Shown: piece after piece, positions 10,906-18,205 of the stretch | Layout: the number at the start of each line of letters is the position of its first letter | Numbering within the stretch: position 1 is the first letter of the stretch | Source of the DNA: JAKOWB01 sp038363005 | Lineage (GTDB): Bacteria > Pseudomonadota > Alphaproteobacteria > Kiloniellales > JACOMY01 | Direction of reading: 5' to 3' | Length of the DNA: 64,000 nucleotides | NCBI GenBank assembly: GCA_038363005.1 | Contig: JBBQBI010000018.1 | Location: 37,496 to 101,495 of the forward strand | Program-made: the position numbers and the translations under genes | Notes under the pieces: generated by a model | Database searches by the model: none | What the model saw: only the letters and a program-made list of their open reading frames with translations | What the model was told of the DNA's origin: nothing

Positions 10906-11166
10906 GGAGGGCATCCAGCGCCAGTCATTGAACTCGGTTATCGCTGCGCCGCTTTGTCGGTCCGGCAGCCAAGCAAGGGCATCAAGTCAGGAACTATCAT
11001 CAGGCTCGGGCGCTATAGCTACGACGGTCAGTGTGTCTCGGGCCGGGCCCCGCCATGGCCCAAGTGACCGCTGGGAAACACACTGGCCCAGGTCAGACAC
11101 AGCAATCGACCTCCCCCCTTTTCGGCATCGACGCGCTGGGCGGAGGCTCGAGAAGGGAAGCCAGTC

Positions 11167-11514
11167 ATGCAAATTCAGGTCAACACCGACGAAAACGTGC
11201 AGGGTAGCGAGGAGCTGTCCGCCCGGGTTTCGACCGAGATCCACAGCCGTCTGGACCGCTTCAGTCAGCACATCACCCGGATCGAAGTGCACCTCAGCGA
11301 TGAGGACGCGGACAAGTCCGGTGGCTCCGACAAGCGTTGCCTCATCGAGGCCCGCCTGGAGGGCCGCCAGCCGCAAGCGGCCAGCGACCAGGCCGACACG
11401 CTTGAAGGGGCCTATTCGGGCGCCGCCAAGAAGCTGCAACGCGCTTTGGAGACGACCCTCGGCAAACTCAATCACGTGAAGGGCGGCGACACCATACGGA
11501 CCGGCAGTCTGTAG
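11167..11514 (+). CDS. HPF/RaiA-like ribosome-associated protein
   Basis: 115 aa. Begins MQIQVNTDENVQGSEEL, then RLDRFSQHITRIEVHLSDE followed by a KRCLIEARLEGRQP strand, the beta-alpha-beta-beta-beta-alpha pattern of the S30AE/HPF family that binds the 30S subunit and inactivates ribosomes in stationary phase. No long C-terminal dimerisation domain, so a short-HPF type. AGGGAA precedes the start. The gene is followed by a small basic ORF. Confidence 0.8.
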   Translation: MQIQVNTDENVQGSEELSARVSTEIHSRLDRFSQHITRIEVHLSDEDADKSGGSDKRCLIEARLEGRQPQAASDQADTLEGAYSGAAKKLQRALETTLGKLNHVKGGDTIRTGSL

Positions 11515-11546
11515 GCAAAGTCAACCAACCAAGGAGACTTAGACTC

Positions 11547-11774
11547 ATGGTCGAGAAACAACCGAAGACGCCAGCCGCGACGACTTCTCCCAAGCACAGT
11601 GTGGGCAAGCCCTCCGACAGTTCGCCCAAGCCCGTCGCCGTCGATCGACCTGGCTTCGATCTCGGCGGTTCGACTGGCAAGACGAGCGCGGGAACGGGTC
11701 TGGGCCTCGGCAAGGATGCATTTGATGATCGCCGCGATCGCAGCCTGCCGGGGCGCCGCGGGAAACACTCCTAG
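11547..11774 (+). CDS. small basic, Ser/Thr/Pro/Gly-rich hypothetical protein
   Basis: 75 aa, low complexity, rich in K, P, S, T and G, ending in an RGRR-type basic tail, with no predicted membrane segment. An AAGGAGA element with about 10-nt spacing precedes the ATG, which supports real translation. It lies 32 bp after the HPF-like gene and may be cotranscribed. It is not recognised as any family; probably an intrinsically disordered protein. Confidence 0.5.
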   Translation: MVEKQPKTPAATTSPKHSVGKPSDSSPKPVAVDRPGFDLGGSTGKTSAGTGLGLGKDAFDDRRDRSLPGRRGKHS

Positions 11775-11934
11775 AGGCTAGCCATCTGTCGACTCATTTT
11801 GGGGAGAACTGTGCCTAGACGGCCCCAGGTCATGCGGGCAGCGGCACCCGAAAGCGAGGTGCCAGCCGGTCGATGCCGTTGACGAAGCCGCCGGGCATCC
11901 GGATGCTCGCAGTCGGCTTCGGCGAGGAGGGCAC

Positions 11935-12780
11935 GTGACGGCCACGACCATCGGACACAATGTCGACCTGGCAGAACGCGCCTATCGCATCCGCCGGCAC
12001 GCGCTGCGCATGGCGGCGGTGCAGGGCCAGGGCTACATCGGGCAGGCCCTCGACATCGCCGACGTGCTGTCGGTGGCCTACTTCCACGCCCTGCGCTACC
12101 GGCCGGAGGAGCCGGCGTGGGAGGGGCGGGACCGCTTCCTGCTGTCCAATGGGCACTATGCCATCGCGCTCTACGCCGCCCTGATCGAGGCCGGCGTGCT
12201 GCCGGAAGACGAGCTGGAGAGCTACGGCAGCGACGACAGCCGCCTGCCGATGTCGGGCATGGCGACCTATACGCCGGGGATGGAGATGTCCGGCGGCTCG
12301 CTCGGCCTCGGCCTCTCGATCGCCGTCGGCCGCTGCCTCGGCCTCCGGCGCAAGGGCTCCGACGCCTTCGTCTACACGCTCTTCTCCGATGGCGAGCTGG
12401 ACGAGGGCTCGGTCTGGGAGGCGGCGATGAGCGCCGCGCACTGGAAGCTTGATCGCCTCATCGCCATCGTCGACGTGAACCGGCAGCAGGCCGACGGCCC
12501 CTCCGGCCAGGTCATGGCCTTCGAGCCGCTGGCGGCGAAGTTCGAGGCCTTCGGCTGGCACACGCAGCGCATCGACGGCAACGACATCGGCGCGGTGCGC
12601 GAGGCCTTCGATCGCGCGCGCGACCTGGCGGAGCCCAAGCCCCGGCTGATCATCTGCGACACGCTGATGGGCAAGGGCGTGCCCTTCCTGGAGGCGCGGG
12701 AGAAAACCCACTTCATTCGCGTCGAGCCGGAGGAGTGGGACCAGGCACTGGCCGCGCTCGACGCCGGGAGGCCACGATGA
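11935..12780 (+). CDS. transketolase, N-terminal (TPP pyrophosphate-binding) subunit
   Basis: 281 aa. Carries the first half of transketolase: GQGYIGQALDIADVLSV near the N-terminus, LSNGHYAIALYAAL and MSGGSLGLGLSIAVG, then the TPP/Mg2+ motif SDGELDEGSVWEAAMSAAHWKLDRLIAIVDVN (GDG-type, with SDGE in place of GDGE). The GTG start follows GAGGAGG at 11923-11930. The C-terminal half is a separate gene overlapping by ATGA, so the enzyme is an alpha2-beta2 split transketolase. Confidence 0.92.
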   Translation: MTATTIGHNVDLAERAYRIRRHALRMAAVQGQGYIGQALDIADVLSVAYFHALRYRPEEPAWEGRDRFLLSNGHYAIALYAALIEAGVLPEDELESYGSDDSRLPMSGMATYTPGMEMSGGSLGLGLSIAVGRCLGLRRKGSDAFVYTLFSDGELDEGSVWEAAMSAAHWKLDRLIAIVDVNRQQADGPSGQVMAFEPLAAKFEAFGWHTQRIDGNDIGAVREAFDRARDLAEPKPRLIICDTLMGKGVPFLEAREKTHFIRVEPEEWDQALAALDAGRPR

Positions 12781-13769
12781 GCGCCAAGCCCCCGGCACGA
12801 GCCCGGACCTCGGCGATGATCGCCTCGATCGCCACCGAGGGGCAGCGCACCAAGATGGCGCCCTTCGGCCATGCGCTGGTGGAGCTGGCCGCACAGCGAC
12901 CAGAGATCGTCGGCATGACCGCCGACCTCGGCAAGTACACCGACCTGCACATCTTCGCCCAGGCCTTCCCCGACCGCTTCTACCAGATGGGCATGGCCGA
13001 GCAGCTGCTGTTTGGCGCCGCCGCCGGCATGGCGCGCGAGGGCGCCCTGCCCTTCGCCACCACCTATGCCGTCTTCGCGTCGCGGCGGGCCTTCGACTTC
13101 ATTCACCAGACGATCGCCGAGGAGAACCTCGACGTGAAGATCGTCTGTGCCCTGCCGGGGCTGACCTCCGGCTACGGGCCGAGCCACCAGGCGACGGAAG
13201 ACCTGGCGCACTTCCGCGCGGCGCCGAACCTGACGGTGATCGACCCCTGCGATGCGCTGGAGATCGAGCAGGCGGTGCCGGCCATCGCTGCGCACAAGGG
13301 GCCGGTCTACATGCGCCTGCTGCGCGGCCGCGTGCCGCTGGTGCTGGACGAGTACGGCTACCGCTTTCAGATCGGCCGGGCGCAGCTGCTGCGCGACGGG
13401 CCCGAGGTGCTGATCATCTCCTCCGGCCTGATGACGCTGCACGCGCTGGAAGCCGCCAAGGCGCTGGAGGGCGACCGCGTCGGCGCCGCCGTCCTGCACG
13501 TGCCCACGGTCAAGCCGCTCGACACCGCGACCTTGCTGGCCGAGGCCGGGCGCGGCGGGCGCCTGGTGGTGGTGGCGGAAAACCATTCGACCATCGGCGG
13601 CCTGGGCGAGGCGGTGGCGGCGCTGCTGCTGGAGGCCGGCGTGACGCCGACCTTTCGCCGCATCGCCCTGCCCGATGCCTTCCTGGACGCCGGCGCCCTG
13701 CCGACGCTGCACGAGCGCTACGGCATCTCGGCGGCGGCCGTCGCCGCCCGCATCAAGGCCTGGCTCTAG
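12777..13769 (+). CDS. transketolase, C-terminal (pyrimidine-binding) subunit
   Basis: 330 aa. Has the transketolase central and C-terminal domains: FPDRFYQMGMAEQLLFGAAAGMAREGALPFATTYAVF with the conserved glutamate (MAEQ) that activates TPP, then TSGYGPSHQATEDLAHFRAAPNLTVIDPCDA, and a C-domain with VVVAENHSTIGGLGEAV. Translation starts inside the stop of the N-terminal subunit. Split transketolases of this type often serve dedicated sugar or sugar-acid pathways rather than the pentose-phosphate pathway. Confidence 0.92.
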   Translation: MSAKPPARARTSAMIASIATEGQRTKMAPFGHALVELAAQRPEIVGMTADLGKYTDLHIFAQAFPDRFYQMGMAEQLLFGAAAGMAREGALPFATTYAVFASRRAFDFIHQTIAEENLDVKIVCALPGLTSGYGPSHQATEDLAHFRAAPNLTVIDPCDALEIEQAVPAIAAHKGPVYMRLLRGRVPLVLDEYGYRFQIGRAQLLRDGPEVLIISSGLMTLHALEAAKALEGDRVGAAVLHVPTVKPLDTATLLAEAGRGGRLVVVAENHSTIGGLGEAVAALLLEAGVTPTFRRIALPDAFLDAGALPTLHERYGISAAAVAARIKAWL

Positions 13770-13784
13770 GAGGTTTCCGGCAGC

Positions 13785-14666
13785 ATGCGCACCATCGGCT
13801 TTATCGGGCTGGGCTCCATGGGCCTGCCCATGACACGGAACCTGCTGGCCAAGGGTTTCCAGGTGCAGGGCTACGACCTGCGCCCGGAGGCCGGCGCCGC
13901 GCTGACCGCGGCCGGCGGCAGCGCGGCGGCGACAGCCAGCGCTGCGGCCGAGGGCGCCGAGGCCCTGGTGCTGATGGTGGTGAACGCCGAGCAGGCGGAG
14001 GCCGCGCTCTTCGCCGGCGGGGCGCTGGAGGCGCTGCCGCCGGGGGCGCTCGTCGTGCTCATGGCCACCTGCCCGCCAGGCACGGCGGCGGCGCTGGCCG
14101 CGCGCGTGGAGGCCACAGGGCGACGCTTCCTCGACGCGCCGGTGTCCGGTGGCGTGGTCGGGGCCAAGGCGGCCAGCCTGACCATCATGGCTGCCGGCCC
14201 GCAGGCAGCCTTCGAAGCGGCGCGTGAGCTGCTGGCGGCGCTCGGCAGCCGGGTCTTCCACGTCGGCGAAGTCCCCGGCCAGGGAGCCATGGTCAAGACC
14301 GTCAACCAGCTGCTCTGCGGCGTGCACATCGCCGTGCTTGCCGAGGCCTTCGCCCTGGCGGAGAAGGCAGGCGTCGCCCTGCCGGTCCTGCTGGAGATCA
14401 TGTCCGGTTCCTCGGCGGCGAGCTGGATGCTGACCGACCGGGGGCCGCGCATGGCCGGCCTCGACCCCGGCTTCACCAGCGCGGTCGACATCTTCGTCAA
14501 GGACCTCGGCATCGTGCTGGAAGCCGGGCGCGAGGCCAAGGCGGCGCTGCCGCTGTCCGCCATCGCGCACCAGCTCTTCCTCGCCGCCTCCGGGCGCGGC
14601 GAGGGCGCCGCCGACGACAGCCAGGTGATCCGCAGCTATCGCCTGCTGAACGGCACGGCCGACTGA
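13785..14666 (+). CDS. beta-hydroxyacid dehydrogenase (3-hydroxyisobutyrate/threonate dehydrogenase-like)
   Basis: 293 aa. Rossmann motif GFIGLGSMGLPMTRNL at 5-20, substrate-binding DAPVSGGVVGA near 117-127, and the catalytic lysine in MVKTVNQLL. These are the signatures of NAD-dependent 2-hydroxy/3-hydroxy acid dehydrogenases such as HIBADH, tartronate-semialdehyde reductase and L-threonate dehydrogenase. The TAGGAGG ribosome site overlaps the stop of the transketolase gene, so it belongs to that operon; substrate unknown, a C4 sugar acid being plausible by context. Confidence 0.87.
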   Translation: MRTIGFIGLGSMGLPMTRNLLAKGFQVQGYDLRPEAGAALTAAGGSAAATASAAAEGAEALVLMVVNAEQAEAALFAGGALEALPPGALVVLMATCPPGTAAALAARVEATGRRFLDAPVSGGVVGAKAASLTIMAAGPQAAFEAARELLAALGSRVFHVGEVPGQGAMVKTVNQLLCGVHIAVLAEAFALAEKAGVALPVLLEIMSGSSAASWMLTDRGPRMAGLDPGFTSAVDIFVKDLGIVLEAGREAKAALPLSAIAHQLFLAASGRGEGAADDSQVIRSYRLLNGTAD

Positions 14667-14673
14667 CCGCGCG

Positions 14674-16995
14674 CTACTCCGCCGCCGCGCTGCCTGCCAC
14701 CGGCGGCTCGAAGGCCTGGATCGGCGGCAGGTTGCCGGTGAAGCGCTCGACCTCGACGGTGGTGAGCTGGCCACTGCAGGCCTGCGCCAGGCGCGAGGTG
14801 CCGATGTCGCGCGTCAGCACGTTGGGATTGCCGTGCACGCAGAGCGGCTTCTCCGCTTTCGGATCGTCGGGATCGTACCAGGCGCCGGTCGGCAGCTGCA
14901 CCACGCCCCGCAGGATGCCGTCGCTCAAGGTCGCGGTGGCCAGGCAGGCGCCGCGCGCATTGTGCAGCCGCACGATGTCGCCCTCGGCGATGCCGCGCGC
15001 CACGGCGTCGGCAGGATGGATGCGCAGCACCTCGCGGCCGCGCCGCTTCCCGTCGTCGCTATGGCCGCCGAAGTCGAGCTGGCTGTGCAGCCGCGTCGCC
15101 GGCTGGTTGGACACCAGGTGCAGCGGATGGCCCGCCGCCGGGGCATCGGTCGGCGCGATCCAGGCAGGGTGACCCGGGCAGTCGTCGTAGCCGAAGCCGG
15201 CAATGGTCGCCGAGGCGATCTGGAGCTTCCCGCTCGGCGTCGGCAGCGGGTTCGCCAACGGGTCGTCGCGGAAGCGCCGCATCAGACCGCCGTCGTCGGG
15301 ATGCTGCGGCAGCAGCAGCTCGCCAGCCTGCCAAAAGCTCTCGAAATCCGGCGCCGGGTCGCCACGCTCGCGCAGCGCGGCCTGCGTGCCCTCGTACATC
15401 CACTCGAGCCACTGGCGCGGGCTGCGCCCCTCGGTGAAGGCTCCCTCCTTGCCCAGCCGCCGGGCCAGTTCGGTGAAGATCGCATAGTCGTCGCGCGCCT
15501 CGCCGAAAGGCTGGGCCACCTGGTGCATCGCCACCATCAGCGGGTCGGTCGAGGTGGCAGCGATATCCTCGCGCTCCAGCGTCATGGTGCAGGGCAGCAC
15601 GATGTCGGCGTGCCGCGCCGTGGCGGTCCAGGCGAAGTCCTGCACGATCAGTGTCTCGGCCCGGCCGAAGGCGCGACGCAGGCGGTTCAGGTCCTGGTGG
15701 TGGTGAAAGGGATTGCCGCCCACCCAGTAGACCAGCTTCACGTCGGGATAAGTCAGGCGCCGGCCGTTGTAGTCGAAGGGCTCGCCCGGGTGCAGCAGCA
15801 TGTCGGCGATGCGCGCCACCGGGATGAAGGCCTCGACGGGATTGTCGCCCTGCGGCAGCGCCCGGATCGGCACCGCCGTGGCGCGCCGGCCATAGTGCGC
15901 CAGCGTGCCCAGCGCATAGGCATAGCCGCCGCCCGGCAGGCCCATCTGTCCCAGCATGGCCGCCAGCACCAGGGCCATCCACACCGGCTGCTCGCCGTGC
16001 TCGGCGCGCTGCAGCGCGTGCGCCACCACAATTAGGCTGCGCTTGCCCACTAGGCTGCGGGCCAGCGTGCGGATCGCCTCGGCCGGCTGGCCGCAAAGCG
16101 GCGCCGCCCAGGCCGCGTCTTTCGGCTGGCCGTCGTCGCGCCCCATCAAGTAGCGCTCGAAAACCGGCCAACCTTCGCAAAAGCGATCGATGAAGGCCTG
16201 ATCCTGCAGCCCTTCACTAACCAGGGTATGCGCCAGGCCCAGCATCAGCGCGACGTCGCTGCCCGGCGTCACCGGCAGCCATTCGGCCTTGGACTCCGGC
16301 GGCAGGTCGCTCTTGAGCGGGCTGACGCAGACGAAGCGACAGCCGCGCGCCGCCGCGCGCTGCATGGCGCCCGGTTCGACGTGCTGGCTGACGCCGCCGC
16401 CACCGACCATGGAGTTCCTCACCGCCATGCCGCCAAAGGCCAACAGCACCTCGGTGTCCTGCTCGATCTGCGCCCAGGTGACGGCGCGGCGGTTTACCTG
16501 CTCCGGCGGGCCAACGATGTGCGGCAGGATCACCTCGGCCGCGCCGGCGCTGTAGCTATTGACCGAGCGCACGTAGCCGCCGACCGCCAGGTTGAGGAAA
16601 CGGTGCAGCTGGCTCTGCGCGTGGTGGAAGCGCCCGGCGCTGGCCCAACCGTAAGAGCCACCGAAGATGCCCTCCAGCCCGCGCTCGCCGCGCACTCGCG
16701 CCAGCTCGCCGGCGACCAAATCCAGCGCCTTGTCCCAGGAGACCGCGACGAAATCCTCGCGCCCGCGCCCTGCGTCGGCGCCCGGCCCGCGCTCCAGCCA
16801 ACCACGCCGCACCATGGGCTGGGCGATGCGCGCGCGGTGGCGCAGGGCGCCGGGGAAGTTCTGCAGCATGGGGCTGGGCGCCGGGTCACCCGGATGCGGT
16901 TCGACCACCAGCGCCCCATTGCGCCAACCGGCGCGGAACACGCCCCAGTGCGCGGCGTGGGGATGCATCTCGGAGTCTGGCTTGTCATCGGCCAT
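14674..16995 (-). CDS. molybdopterin oxidoreductase, BisC/DorA/TorZ type
   Basis: 773 aa, DMSO-reductase family type III. It lacks an N-terminal [4Fe-4S] cysteine motif. The sequence HWGVFRAGWRNG at the N-terminus, SYGWASAGRFHHAQSQLHRFLN, and NSYSAGAAEVILPHI carry the expected serine Mo ligand (in SYSAGAA). Later come the GNPFHHHQDLNRL and SNQPATRLHSQLDFGG dinucleotide-binding motifs. No Tat signal is present, so it is cytoplasmic and closest in design to biotin/methionine sulfoxide reductase BisC. Start chosen at MADDKP since family similarity begins soon after; an upstream ATG at 17058 is not supported. No chaperone or electron donor gene adjoins it. Confidence 0.9.
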   Translation of the reverse strand: MADDKPDSEMHPHAAHWGVFRAGWRNGALVVEPHPGDPAPSPMLQNFPGALRHRARIAQPMVRRGWLERGPGADAGRGREDFVAVSWDKALDLVAGELARVRGERGLEGIFGGSYGWASAGRFHHAQSQLHRFLNLAVGGYVRSVNSYSAGAAEVILPHIVGPPEQVNRRAVTWAQIEQDTEVLLAFGGMAVRNSMVGGGGVSQHVEPGAMQRAAARGCRFVCVSPLKSDLPPESKAEWLPVTPGSDVALMLGLAHTLVSEGLQDQAFIDRFCEGWPVFERYLMGRDDGQPKDAAWAAPLCGQPAEAIRTLARSLVGKRSLIVVAHALQRAEHGEQPVWMALVLAAMLGQMGLPGGGYAYALGTLAHYGRRATAVPIRALPQGDNPVEAFIPVARIADMLLHPGEPFDYNGRRLTYPDVKLVYWVGGNPFHHHQDLNRLRRAFGRAETLIVQDFAWTATARHADIVLPCTMTLEREDIAATSTDPLMVAMHQVAQPFGEARDDYAIFTELARRLGKEGAFTEGRSPRQWLEWMYEGTQAALRERGDPAPDFESFWQAGELLLPQHPDDGGLMRRFRDDPLANPLPTPSGKLQIASATIAGFGYDDCPGHPAWIAPTDAPAAGHPLHLVSNQPATRLHSQLDFGGHSDDGKRRGREVLRIHPADAVARGIAEGDIVRLHNARGACLATATLSDGILRGVVQLPTGAWYDPDDPKAEKPLCVHGNPNVLTRDIGTSRLAQACSGQLTTVEVERFTGNLPPIQAFEPPVAGSAAAE

Positions 16996-17102
16996 GGGGA
17001 ACCTCGGATCGGCTCGCGGGCGGGCGCGCACTCTAACGACCCGCTCCGTCTCGGTCACGCGCTGGCAAATCGCCTACCGCCACTTGCCCGATAGGGTGCG
17101 AA

Positions 17103-17327
17103 TTGCCCGTCGCCTTCAACATCGGCCGGAACCTCGACGAGCTGCGCGAAGCCAAGGCAAAGCTCGAGGCGGCGGGCATCGCGCTCGTTCCCTTCGACCA
17201 TGAGGTGACCAAGTCGCTCTACTTCCAGGACCCCGACGGCAATGGCGTGGAGCTCTACATCGATGCGTCCGACGCCTGGCGCGGGGAACCACAGCGCGTC
17301 GCCCAAGGGCAGCCGATGGAGCTCTGA
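17103..17327 (+). pseudogene. remnant of a VOC (glyoxalase/dioxygenase) family gene, C-terminal half only
   Basis: The 74-codon frame reads VAFNIGRNLDELREAKAKLEAAG, then HEVTKSLYFQDPDGNGVELYID, which is the second beta-alpha-beta-beta-beta module of VOC proteins with the typical DPDGN-ELY metal-ligand strand. The matching N-terminal module is missing: upstream sequence is the 5' region of the molybdoenzyme gene. The only starts are weak (TTG) without a ribosome site. Most likely a 5'-truncated relic; alternatively a short expressed half-domain. Confidence 0.6.
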
Positions 17328-17670
17328 GCCAGCAATCGACGACCACTGCGAAGGGCCTGCGACATGGCGGCGCAAGGTGAGGCAGCCTGACGCAGCCGCG
17401 CCGCGCTTGTCCTATCAAGTAGACCAGCGGCAAACCACACGTCGGTAGAAATTGAATCTCCGGTTCAGTGGGTTGGCCTGCTGTTTGGCAAGCACTCAAG
17501 AGTCATTCCCAACTGCCGTCAGCTGGCCGTCAGCTTGCACTCAATTGCCGCTCGTCTTGTAGGCATCTGATCCGAGTCACATCCTTTCAACAGCGCGTTG
17601 CTTGCCCCTCGTCACGAAGCAACCCGCTGCCGAGCCGCAGTCGCGGAAGAATTCAATCAGGGAGAAACCC
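17328..17670. other. intergenic region upstream of the cupredoxin gene
   Basis: About 340 bp with no convincing gene. It contains a tandem repeat of GCCGTCAGCT (around 17515-17536) and two copies of GCACTCAA about 47 bp apart. The ribosome site GGGAG just before 17671 belongs to the cupredoxin. I could not assign a promoter with confidence. Confidence 0.5.
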
Positions 17671-18165
17671 ATGTCGTTCCGTAGAGTCAGTGCCCCGCTT
17701 GTCCTTGCCCTCGCCCTCGCCAGCCTGTCGTCGCTGCCGGCCGCTGCCGGCACCACCGTCAAGGTGTCCCTGTGGGACAAGGGCGGCATGATGGATTTCA
17801 GCCAGAACATGGGCATGGGACTGGGGATGCATCACAACATGTCGATGGCGATGGTCGGCATCAAAGTGGACAAGACGACGGTGCCGGCCGGCAAGGTGAC
17901 CTTCGAGGTCACCAACACCTCGAAGGAAACCATCCACGAGATGATCCTGGCGCCAATTCCCGACGAGAACGCCCAGCTACCCTTCGTCGCCAACGAGGGG
18001 CGCGTCGACGAAGAGGCCTCCGGCGATCTGGGTGAGGTATCGGAGCTCGACCCCGGCAAGGGCGGCAGCCTGACGCTGGACCTCCAGCCCGGCCTCTACA
18101 CCCTGTTCTGCAACCTGCCGGGCCACTACATGGCCGGCATGTGGACCACTATCCGCGTCCAGTAG
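17671..18165 (+). CDS. periplasmic Met-rich cupredoxin-like copper protein
   Basis: 164 aa. A signal peptide (RR followed by a hydrophobic stretch and AAAG at about 24-27) directs export. The mature part opens with a Met/His-rich segment at residues 40-60 (MMDF, MGMGLGMHHNMSMAM). A plastocyanin/azurin-type fold follows, with type-1 copper ligands H89 (ETIHEM), C147 (FCNLPGH), H152 and M157. A role in copper binding, delivery or electron transfer is inferred. GGGAG precedes the ATG. Convergent with the HAL-like gene across a perfect hairpin. Confidence 0.87.
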   Translation: MSFRRVSAPLVLALALASLSSLPAAAGTTVKVSLWDKGGMMDFSQNMGMGLGMHHNMSMAMVGIKVDKTTVPAGKVTFEVTNTSKETIHEMILAPIPDENAQLPFVANEGRVDEEASGDLGEVSELDPGKGGSLTLDLQPGLYTLFCNLPGHYMAGMWTTIRVQ

Positions 18166-18177
18166 TGTCGCTGCCAC

Positions 18178-18205
18178 GAGGCCGCCGCCGTCAGGCGGCG
18201 GCCTC
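18178..18205. terminator. bidirectional hairpin between cupredoxin and HAL-like gene
   Basis: A perfect 12-bp stem (GAGGCCGCCGCC / GGCGGCGGCCTC) with loop GTCA. It overlaps the stop codon of the minus-strand gene by two bases and lies 13 bp past the stop of the plus-strand gene. There is no clear U tract. Confidence 0.7.

Noticed and set aside
10906..11166. A small gene or structured RNA between tRNA-Leu and the HPF-like gene
   Set aside because: Short open frames there overlap the tRNA or lack ribosome sites. CAGTGTGT/ACACACTG arms about 40 nt apart exist but are too weak to call a structured RNA.
14674..16995. Periplasmic TMAO/DMSO reductase
   Set aside because: No Tat or Sec leader at any possible start and no cytochrome or chaperone gene nearby; a cytosolic BisC-like enzyme is more likely.
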